A DNA stretch of 5,787 nt from Desulfosporosinus sp. (lineage in GTDB: Bacteria > Bacillota > Desulfitobacteriia > Desulfitobacteriales > Desulfitobacteriaceae): the NCBI GenBank assembly GCA_003132105.1, contig PKWS01000202.1, positions 3,919-9,705 on the forward strand, given 5' to 3'. This document shows positions 1-5,286 of the stretch, one piece after another (within the stretch, counting starts at the first letter, position 1; each line of letters starts with the position of its first letter). The notes beneath the pieces were generated by a model that was given only the letters and a program-made list of their open reading frames with translations, had not been told where the DNA came from and made no database searches. A program made the translations under genes and the position numbers.

Positions 1-239
1 CTAAGATCTTAAAGGATCATGAACCAAAGCAACCTGCCGGAGTGAACGAGGAACCGCGTGAGGAAGTTGTTCGAAATAAGAAGTTCCCTGCGAAGCCCAT
101 GTCTGTTGAAGAAGCGATTATGCAGATGAATCTGGTTGGCCATAATTTCTTCGTGTTTACAAATGCAGATAGCCAAGAAATGAATGTGGTTTACCTTCGT
201 AAAAATGGAGACTATGGTTTGCTCCAACCCCAAACTTAA
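1..239 (+). CDS. hpf: Ribosome hibernation promoting factor, long form (C-terminal part)
   Basis: Only the last 78 codons are visible; the frame is open to the left window edge (first full codon at 3) and ends in TAA at 237-239. The visible protein is a charged linker (about residues 1-22) followed by the compact C-terminal domain of long HPF. Characteristic pieces are KPMSVEEAIMQMNLVGHNFF, FVFTNA, NVVYLRKNGDYGLLQP. In this family the N-terminal domain (outside the window) binds the 30S decoding region. The C-terminal domain seen here dimerises, so that two 70S ribosomes pair into an inactive 100S particle in stationary phase or under stress. The presence of this domain shows the long form typical of Gram-positive bacteria, not the short enterobacterial HPF. 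A GTG at 42 is inside the linker and is not a credible start. The gene sits upstream of secA, a common Firmicutes arrangement. The identification is firm; the 5' portion and promoter cannot be judged. Confidence 0.93.
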   Translation, partial: KILKDHEPKQPAGVNEEPREEVVRNKKFPAKPMSVEEAIMQMNLVGHNFFVFTNADSQEMNVVYLRKNGDYGLLQPQT

Positions 240-251
240 AACAAGCGAAAG

Positions 252-277
252 GAAAGGCCCGCATTTGCGGGCCTTTC
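252..277 (+). terminator. Probable transcription terminator hairpin after hpf
   Basis: A perfect 11-bp stem pairs GAAAGGCCCGC (252-262) with GCGGGCCTTTC (267-277) across an ATTT loop, starting 12 bases after the hpf stop codon. The position and the GC-rich stem fit an intrinsic terminator. It lacks the usual run of T after the stem (the next bases are GGCGTACT), so it may be inefficient, need a factor, or act mainly as a 3' end stabiliser. A separate promoter for secA downstream supports a transcript boundary here. Confidence 0.65.
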
Positions 278-345
278 GGCGTACTACTAGGCAGAAAAGT
301 AGACATTTCATATATAGCTAAATTTCCTCCAATCGCCCGGTACGG

Positions 346-374
346 TTGCAGTCGGTTCTCAAGGATGTTAGAAT
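346..374 (+). promoter_or_regulatory. Probable sigma-A promoter for secA, with extended -10
   Basis: The -10 box TAGAAT (369-374) differs from TATAAT at one base and is directly preceded by TGT (366-368), the TGn extended -10 motif. A weak -35 box TTGCAG (346-351, three of six matches) lies 17 bases upstream. Transcription would begin near 381, giving a 5' leader of about 28 bases that contains the secA ribosome binding site. There is no room for a SecM-type leader peptide on this transcript. The prediction is by eye only. Confidence 0.6.
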
Positions 375-394
375 TAGACATATTTACGGATTGA

Positions 395-403
395 GAAAGG
401 TGG
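395..403 (+). promoter_or_regulatory. Ribosome binding site that fixes the secA start
   Basis: GAAAGGTGG, close to the AAGGAGGTG consensus, ends five bases before the ATG at 409. It is the reason for starting secA at 409 and not at an in-frame TTG at 346. The TTG has no Shine-Dalgarno sequence and falls on the predicted -35 box. Confidence 0.8.
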
Positions 404-408
404 ATATA

Positions 409-2916
409 ATGGGGTTTTTAAATTTGTTCGATGATAATGCGCGAGAAATAAGAAAATATCAAAAGCGCGTTGTAGTGATTAATAGCTTTGAACCGACGAT
501 ACAAGCACTGGGCGATGACGAATTGCGTGGTAAGACCGCTGAATTCCGTGGACGTTTGGAACAGGGAGAAAGTCTAGATAGTCTGTTGCCTGAGGCATTT
601 GCTGTCGTTCGAGAGGCCAGCAGAAGGGTAATTAATCAGCGACACTATGATGTGCAGTTGATAGGGGGTATGGTGCTACATGATGGCCGGATTGCTGAGA
701 TGCGCACTGGGGAAGGCAAAACCCTTGTGTCCACTTTGCCGGCATATTTGAATGCTTTAACGGGTAAAGGTGTTCATATCGTGACAGTCAACGATTACTT
801 GGCTCACCGCGACAGCGAATGGATGGGGAAGATTCACCAGTTTCTTGGTCTTTCCATTGGTTTAGTTGTGCATGGCTTGAACTATGAGGAACGTAAGAAC
901 AGCTATGCCGAAGATATTACGTATGGCACAAATAACGAATTTGGTTTTGACTATCTCCGGGATAACATGGTCACTCGCCCAGAAGCCTCGGTTCAGCGTG
1001 AACTGCATTATGCTATAGTGGACGAAGTGGACTCTATTCTTATTGACGAGGCCAGGACGCCACTTATTATTTCCGGTGAGGCGGACAAGCCAACGGAATT
1101 ATATTTTCGAGTAGCTATGATTATTCCCCGGCTGAAACCGGAGGATGATTATAAAGTCATTGAAAAAGAGCGAGTTGTCACACTTACGGAACAAGGTGTA
1201 AGTCGGGTGGAGAGTATGCTGGGTGTGGATAATCTTTATGAGGATATTCATACTGAGTTAGCCCATCATATCAATCAGGCGTTAAAAGCTCAATCCCTCT
1301 TCAGGCGGGACCGCGATTACGTAGTTAAAGACGGAGAAGTTATAATTGTCGATGAATTTACTGGACGGCTGATGTTTGGCCGCCGTTATAGTGAAGGGTT
1401 GCACCAAGCCATCGAAGCTAAAGAGGGTGTGAAGATCGAAAAGGAATCACAGACCTTAGCTACCATCACCTTCCAGAATTATTTCCGAATGTACAAAAAA
1501 CTTTCTGGGATGACCGGAACGGCCATGACGGAAGAACCAGAATTTCGGAAGATCTATAAACTTGATGTTGTAGAAATCCCTACAAATAAGCCAATGATTC
1601 GCTACGATAGCCCGGATGTGATTTACCGTACTGAAGAAGGCAAGTTCTTGGCGGCTGTAGAAAGCGTGATTGAACGCCATGCCAAAGGGCAACCGCTTCT
1701 TGTTGGAACGGTTTCGGTTGAGAAATCCGAGCATTTGAGTGACCTGCTGGGGCGGCGCGGTGTTCCGCACCAAGTACTCAATGCCAAATACCATGAAAAA
1801 GAAGCGGAAATTATTGCCAACGCCGGTCAACACGGTATGGTTACAATTGCTACCAACATGGCTGGTCGTGGAACAGATATTATTTTAGGTGAGGGCGTGC
1901 CTGAACTCGGGGGTTTACATATCATTGGGACAGAACGGCACGAATCCCGGCGAATTGATAACCAATTGCGCGGACGTGCTGCACGTCAAGGTGACACCGG
2001 ATCAACCCAATTTTTTATTTCGATAGAAGATGATCTTATGCGCATGTTCGGTACCAACATCATGAGCGTTATGGACAAATTGGGAATGGATGACACCATG
2101 CCGATTGAGTCTAGGATGGTCTCCAAGTCCATTGAAACTGCCCAACGGCGTGTAGAGAGTCGTAACTTCGACATCCGTAAACACGTTCTTGATTATGATG
2201 ATGTCATGAATCAACAACGGGAGGTTATTTATGGCCAACGACGCTCTGTGCTCATGGGAGAAAACCTTCGTGACAACATTATGGATATGTTGGAAAAAGG
2301 GGTCAAAGACAGTATCAGTATGTTTAGTGGGGAAAGCTCGTTTCCTGAAGAGTGGGATCTATCTGGTTTAGCAGATTATATTGAAAGTTTCTATCTGCCG
2401 GGGACCCATTTAAAAGCTGAACAGTTCTCAGGCCTCTCGGTAGAGGAAATTGAGGAAATGCTGCTAGAAAAAGCCACAGCTCTTTACGAGAGCCGTGAAG
2501 AGGAGCTTGGCATTGAGCTGATGAGGGAAATTGAGCGCGCGGTGATGCTTCAGGTTGTGGACAGTAAATGGATGGATCATCTTGATGCCATGGATATGCT
2601 ACGTGAAGGGATTGGCCTGCGTGCCTATGGGCAGAAAGATCCGCTGGTAGAATACAGGCGAGAAGGCTTTGAAATGTTTCAAGTGATGATTGACTCTATT
2701 CAAGACGATATTATCCGTTATGTCATGCGTGTGGCGCCTCAAGTACGGGAAGAAGTTGATGAACAGCCTCGGAACGTGACGGAGAACCGCTATGAAGGGG
2801 AACCCAAAGAACCCGTACGCGCCGGAGAACAGATTAGGCGCAACGATCTTTGCAATTGTGGAAGCGGGAAAAAATATAAGAAGTGTTGTGGATCAGGTGA
2901 AAACAAGTCGCGGTAA
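409..2916 (+). CDS. secA: SecA, preprotein translocase ATPase
   Basis: SecA is the cytosolic and membrane-peripheral ATPase that pushes unfolded preproteins through the SecYEG channel. The 835-residue product starts MGFLNLFDDN, matching the family N-terminus, and is near the length of B. subtilis SecA. Visible parts: Walker A MRTGEGKT (98-105) and the HIVTVNDYLA motif (123-132). Walker B is VDEVDSILIDEARTP (204-218), leading into the preprotein-binding domain. NBD2 has NMAGRGTD (483-490) and the arginine-finger motif QLRGRAARQGD (519-529). The helical scaffold and wing follow, with SKWMDHLDAMD at 719-729. An acidic linker ends in the SEC-C zinc motif CNCGSGKKYKKCC, with ligands C815, C817, C826 and C827, known in the family for SecB, ribosome or phospholipid contact. 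No truncation or frameshift is seen. In the arginine-finger motif, A525 stands where Gly is common in SecA (GRSGRQGD or GRAGRQGD). It is flanked by its own promoter upstream and prfB downstream, a standard Firmicutes linkage. The identification is certain; no second SecA paralogue is visible here. Confidence 0.98.
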   Translation: MGFLNLFDDNAREIRKYQKRVVVINSFEPTIQALGDDELRGKTAEFRGRLEQGESLDSLLPEAFAVVREASRRVINQRHYDVQLIGGMVLHDGRIAEMRTGEGKTLVSTLPAYLNALTGKGVHIVTVNDYLAHRDSEWMGKIHQFLGLSIGLVVHGLNYEERKNSYAEDITYGTNNEFGFDYLRDNMVTRPEASVQRELHYAIVDEVDSILIDEARTPLIISGEADKPTELYFRVAMIIPRLKPEDDYKVIEKERVVTLTEQGVSRVESMLGVDNLYEDIHTELAHHINQALKAQSLFRRDRDYVVKDGEVIIVDEFTGRLMFGRRYSEGLHQAIEAKEGVKIEKESQTLATITFQNYFRMYKKLSGMTGTAMTEEPEFRKIYKLDVVEIPTNKPMIRYDSPDVIYRTEEGKFLAAVESVIERHAKGQPLLVGTVSVEKSEHLSDLLGRRGVPHQVLNAKYHEKEAEIIANAGQHGMVTIATNMAGRGTDIILGEGVPELGGLHIIGTERHESRRIDNQLRGRAARQGDTGSTQFFISIEDDLMRMFGTNIMSVMDKLGMDDTMPIESRMVSKSIETAQRRVESRNFDIRKHVLDYDDVMNQQREVIYGQRRSVLMGENLRDNIMDMLEKGVKDSISMFSGESSFPEEWDLSGLADYIESFYLPGTHLKAEQFSGLSVEEIEEMLLEKATALYESREEELGIELMREIERAVMLQVVDSKWMDHLDAMDMLREGIGLRAYGQKDPLVEYRREGFEMFQVMIDSIQDDIIRYVMRVAPQVREEVDEQPRNVTENRYEGEPKEPVRAGEQIRRNDLCNCGSGKKYKKCCGSGENKSR

Positions 2917-2941
2917 CACTCGCTAAACCTTACATTCTCAG

Positions 2942-3075
2942 AGCAAACTAAGGCTCAAGTGCGTGATGATGTGATCAGGGTACCCGCCATACTCGGCCTC
3001 CTTGCCTCGGTTGGCGGCCAGGCACATCCTTGTGCCTGGCCCTTCTATGAAAGCGCACTTGAGCCAAGTTTGGCT
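2942..3075 (+). repeat. Long palindromic intergenic element (structured RNA or palindromic repeat)
   Basis: A perfect 12-bp inverted repeat, GGCTCAAGTGCG (2952-2963) and CGCACTTGAGCC (3054-3065), encloses about 90 bases. The pairing continues outward through a 2x1 internal loop into CAAACT (2944-2949) with AGTTTG (3067-3072), and AG/CT beyond a one-base bulge. Inside is a perfect 11-bp hairpin, GGCCAGGCACA (3016-3026) and TGTGCCTGGCC (3031-3041), with a TCCT loop. A competing stem CCGCCA (2984-2989) with TGGCGG (3012-3017) is possible. It starts about 25 bases after the secA stop. No T run follows either stem, so it is not a plain intrinsic terminator, though it could protect the secA mRNA 3' end. 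No coding potential or known RNA family is recognised. It may be a dispersed palindromic repeat, a small non-autonomous mobile element or an ncRNA. Strand is nominal because the outer structure is symmetrical. Confidence 0.6.
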
Positions 3076-3117
3076 AACTAATCACGTAAAGGCCCGCTAC
3101 GTGTTCTCACGACTTCT

Positions 3118-3147
3118 TTGGAGAATCATAGGCTAAAAAGTTATAAT
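3118..3147 (+). promoter_or_regulatory. Possible promoter for prfB
   Basis: A perfect TATAAT (3142-3147) lies in an AT-rich stretch just upstream of the prfB ribosome binding site. The best -35 is weak: TTGGAG (3118-3123), 18 bases upstream. Transcription would start near 3154, leaving a leader of only about 17 bases. It could instead be chance AT-richness with prfB read through from secA; the palindromic element between the genes makes a separate promoter reasonable. Confidence 0.45.
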
Positions 3148-3170
3148 TATTTTTGAAAGGGTGAATATAA

Positions 3171-4275
3171 GTGCTTTCTGATTGGAAAAAAGAACTGGAA
3201 ACGTTAACATTGTGTTTGGCAGATTTGAGGGTTTCCCTTTGACGTTGCTCAGCGTATAGAAAAGATTAGCTCGCTGGAGAGGGAGTTCCAACGGCCTAAT
3301 TTGTGGGATAATCCCGCTTTGGCTCAAAAAATTATGCAAGAATTGGCCCTTCATCAGGGTAAAGTCAGGATCTACGATGAGCTAGAGCGGGGGCTTGAAG
3401 AAACGGCAACCCTTTGGCAGTTGGCGACTGAGGAAGATGATGTGAGTCTTGAGTCAGATATTGAGCGAGAGATAAAGGCGCTTCAGCAACGTTTTGAGGC
3501 TTTAGAATTGGAAATACTGCTTAGTGGGCCATATGATCGGAACAATGCAATAGTCACCCTACATGCGGGAGCCGGGGGTACGGAAGCCCAAGATTGGGTG
3601 CAAATGCTTTATCGGCTATATATTCGGTGGGGAGAGCGACATGGCTATAAAGTGGAGACCTTGGACTTCTTGAATGGGGATGAGGCGGGCATTAAAAGCG
3701 CAACTCTTTCTTTAAGTGGAGAAAATGCGTACGGGTATGCAAAGTCTGAAAAAGGCGTGCACCGGTTAGTGCGAATTTCTCCATTTGATGCGTCAGGGCG
3801 TCGTCATACCTCGTTCGCCTCCGTGGATGTTATTCCGGAAGTGACAGAGGATAACGAGATAACGATTGATACCGAAGATTTGAGGGTGGATACTTACCGA
3901 TCTGGTGGGGCGGGAGGTCAGCACGTCAACAAGACGGATTCGGCCATCCGAATTACACACTTGCCATCCGGGATTGTAGTCCAGTGTCAAAATGAACGCT
4001 CTCAAACGCAAAACAAAGCTGCTGCCATGCGTGTTTTGCAGGCGAAGTTGCTGGAACTCAAGCGCAAGGAACAAGAAGCAGAGATTACAGAAATACGTGG
4101 CGAGCAACAAGAGATCGCTTGGGGAAGCCAGATCCGTTCTTATGTGTTTCACCCCTATAGCCTAGTCAAAGACCACCGTACCAATGTTGAAACTGGGAAC
4201 GTGTCGGCAGTAATGGATGGGGAAATTGATGCGTTCATTGCGGCGTATCTTCAGAAAACCAAAATTATACAGTGA
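3171..4275 (+). CDS. prfB: Peptide chain release factor 2 (programmed +1 frameshift)
   Basis: RF2 recognises UGA and UAA stop codons and triggers peptide release from the ribosome. Translation starts at GTG 3171, preceded by AAAGGGTGA (3156-3164). It reads MLSDWKKELE... to a UGA at 3240-3242, then must shift +1 at CTT (3237-3239) to continue as DVAQRIEKIS from 3241. The joined product has 367 residues, close to E. coli RF2 (365). Key motifs are the stop-codon recognition tripeptide SPF at 203-205, diagnostic of RF2 over RF1 (PxT), and the catalytic GGQ at 248-250 in SGGAGGQHVNKT. The leader segment aligns without gaps to B. subtilis RF2 from the shift site to the conserved Trp (residue 45), so the shift is a genuine recoding event and not a sequencing error. 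Scarce RF2 favours frameshifting, so the protein regulates its own synthesis. GTG at 3162 is in frame but too close to the Shine-Dalgarno sequence. Starting only at 3301 would delete the N-terminus. The gene is complete. Confidence 0.97.
3227..3243 (+). promoter_or_regulatory. RF2 programmed +1 frameshift site
   Basis: The slippery CTT (3237-3239), in-frame stop TGA (3240-3242) and following C (3243) form the conserved CUU-UGA-C context. The upstream stimulator is normally AGGGGG three bases before CUU and pairs with the 3' end of 16S rRNA. Here the sequence is GAGGG (3227-3231) followed by TTTCC, so the usual GGG codon is GTT and only a four-base pairing core remains, five to six bases from CUU. 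The encoded segment is therefore R-V-S-L, not the usual R-G-S/Y-L. Confidence 0.93.
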
Positions 4276-4305
4276 ACTCGTTTACGCTAAAGCTGAACAT
4301 CGAGA

Positions 4306-4335
4306 CTTCGGTGGGGGAATCTACCCCCACCGAAG
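4306..4335 (+). repeat. Perfect 12-bp hairpin downstream of prfB
   Basis: CTTCGGTGGGGG (4306-4317) pairs without mismatch with CCCCCACCGAAG (4324-4335) across the loop AATCTA. It begins about 30 bases after the prfB stop. The following bases (CAGAGCATAG) contain no T tract, so termination is possible but not supported in the classical form. Its closeness to the branched structure starting at 4349 suggests both belong to one element. A TTTAC pentamer at 4281-4285 lies about 20 bases to its left, a spacing reminiscent of the left ends of IS200/IS605-type elements, but no transposase or tnpB is present. Confidence 0.7.
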
Positions 4336-4345
4336 CAGAGCATAG

Positions 4346-4428
4346 AAAACTCCCGACGGTCATGGAGGACCTAGTGTCGCTGAAGCCATGGATGGCGGGA
4401 AGCGACCACTTATAGAAGTGGGAGTCTT
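4346..4428 (+). ncRNA. Candidate structured RNA or mobile-element end with a four-way junction
   Basis: Several short helices fit together without conflict. The closing stem is ACTCC (4349-4353) with GGAGT (4421-4425). Arm A is GGTC (4358-4361) with GACC (4368-4371). Arm B is GTCGCT (4376-4381) with AGCGAC (4401-4406) and carries an inner GCCA/TGGC hairpin (4385-4388 and 4393-4396, loop TGGA). Arm C is CACTT (4407-4411) with AAGTG (4416-4420), loop ATAG. Arms B, C and the closing stem abut with no unpaired base between them, as in stacked junctions of real structured RNAs. I do not recognise the family. Candidates are an omega/guide-type RNA or transposon end left by an IS200/IS605 (tnpB or iscB) element, a small palindromic transposable element, or a leader regulating the transketolase genes that start 25 bases later. 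It is not a tRNA. The structure was drawn by hand. Confidence 0.5.
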
Positions 4429-4452
4429 GGAAATGGAAAAATTGGAGGGAAT

Positions 4453-5286
4453 ATGTTGACTACCATTGCACTGAAACGAATAGCCAATACTCTTCGTCAA
4501 GACATTATCTCCATGCTTGTAACTTCAAAATCAGGACACCCTGGTGGAAGTTTATCGGCTGCAGAAATCATAGCCGCCTTATTCTTTCGCGAAATGCGTG
4601 TAAAACCGGAAGACCCGCGTTGGGCGGATCGAGACCGCTTTGTCCTTTCCAAGGGACATGCGGCCCCTGTACTTTATGCGGCTCTCGCGGAGAAAGGATA
4701 TTTCCCCAAGGAGGAGCTTCAAGGGCTTCGCCAAATTGGACGTATGCTCCAGGGACATCCCGATATGAAGAAGACCCCCGGCGTAGACATGTCCACGGGT
4801 TCCTTAGGGCAAGGTCTTTCTGCAGCCAATGGAATGGCTCTGGCCGGAAAGCTGGATGGCAAAGATTATCAAGTTTTCGTTTTGCTCGGTGACGGTGAGA
4901 TGGCTGAAGGACAAGTTTGGGAAGCAGCGATGGCGTCTGCCCATTATAAACTGGATAATGTTACAGCGGTCTTGGACTTTAATGGCTTACAAATAGATGG
5001 AACGACGGATAGTGTCATGTGCTCTTCTCCTCTGGCAGAAAAATGGCGGGCATTTTGTTGGCACGTGATCGAAGTTAACGGGCATGATGTGGATGCTTTA
5101 ATTGAGGCGTTTGCAGAGGCTAGGCAGGTCAAAGGAAAACCGTCTATGATCATTGCAAAGACGGTAAAGGGCAAAGGGGTTTCCTTTATGGAAAACGTTG
5201 CAGGCTGGCATGGCAATGCTCCTAGTGCCGAACAAGGCGAGCAGGCACTGAAAGAATTACGGGAGGAGGCGCTAACCCTTGGCTGA
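4453..5286 (+). CDS. Transketolase, N-terminal (TPP-pyrophosphate binding) subunit
   Basis: With its partner subunit it transfers two-carbon ketol units between sugar phosphates in the non-oxidative pentose phosphate pathway, using thiamine diphosphate and a divalent metal in the cytosol. The 277-residue protein is the typical length of a stand-alone N-terminal subunit; full transketolases have about 660. Motifs: SGHPGGSLSAAE (27-38), FVLSKGHAAPVLYAAL (63-78), TGSLGQGLSAANGMA (115-129), and the ThDP/metal motif. The last starts at GDGEMAEGQVWEA (146-158) and ends at DFNGLQIDGTT (175-185). A late AGWHGNAPS (250-258) is also typical. The ATG at 4453 is preceded by GGAGGG (4444-4449) only three bases away, rather tight; TTG at 4456 would have better spacing and changes one residue. 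The next gene overlaps its end. Related split enzymes act on other substrates (for example sulfo-sugar or apulose transketolases), but no neighbouring gene points to these, so the central pathway is the default inference. Confidence 0.95.
   Translation: MLTTIALKRIANTLRQDIISMLVTSKSGHPGGSLSAAEIIAALFFREMRVKPEDPRWADRDRFVLSKGHAAPVLYAALAEKGYFPKEELQGLRQIGRMLQGHPDMKKTPGVDMSTGSLGQGLSAANGMALAGKLDGKDYQVFVLLGDGEMAEGQVWEAAMASAHYKLDNVTAVLDFNGLQIDGTTDSVMCSSPLAEKWRAFCWHVIEVNGHDVDALIEAFAEARQVKGKPSMIIAKTVKGKGVSFMENVAGWHGNAPSAEQGEQALKELREEALTLG
5262..5269 (+). promoter_or_regulatory. Ribosome binding site that decides the TTG start of the transketolase C subunit
   Basis: GGAGGAGG, inside the end of the N-subunit gene, lies nine bases before the TTG at 5279. 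No ATG or GTG in the right frame occurs close by (the ATG at 5304 and GTG at 5301 are out of frame). This strong site therefore identifies TTG as the start and implies reinitiation or coupled translation. Confidence 0.82.

Noticed and set aside
346..408. A 21-codon N-terminal extension of SecA from an in-frame TTG at 346
   Set aside because: The ATG at 409 has a good ribosome binding site and gives the standard SecA N-terminus; the TTG has none and overlaps the likely -35 box.
1456..1833. Antisense open frame within secA, and similar ones at 3793-4152 and 4944-5300
   Set aside because: They lie opposite strongly conserved coding sequence, have no ribosome binding sites that I can see, and their translations resemble no protein family I know.
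2942..3075. 6S RNA between secA and prfB
   Set aside because: The element is rather short, its centre holds a GC-rich hairpin instead of the open promoter-like bubble, and I cannot match conserved 6S sequence.
3240..3242. The in-frame TGA as evidence that prfB is a pseudogene or has a sequencing error
   Set aside because: The stop lies in the conserved recoding context at the expected codon, and the protein aligns without gaps after a +1 shift.
3301..4275. RF2 as a 324-residue protein starting at TTG 3301
   Set aside because: This would remove the conserved N-terminal region. The upstream GTG at 3171 and the CUU-UGA-C frameshift site restore a full-length 367-residue RF2.
4306..4335. Simple intrinsic terminator for prfB
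   Set aside because: The stem is strong, but no T-rich tract follows and it adjoins a second structured segment, so a plain terminator does not explain the region.
4349..4425. tRNA gene suggested by the cloverleaf-like fold
   Set aside because: The closing stem is too short, the loops are four to six bases rather than seven, and there is no TTC-type T loop or acceptable anticodon arm.
4620..4892. A second open frame on the + strand inside the transketolase N-subunit gene
   Set aside because: It overlaps the real gene in another frame and translates to a low-complexity Gly/Arg/Cys-rich product without recognisable motifs.
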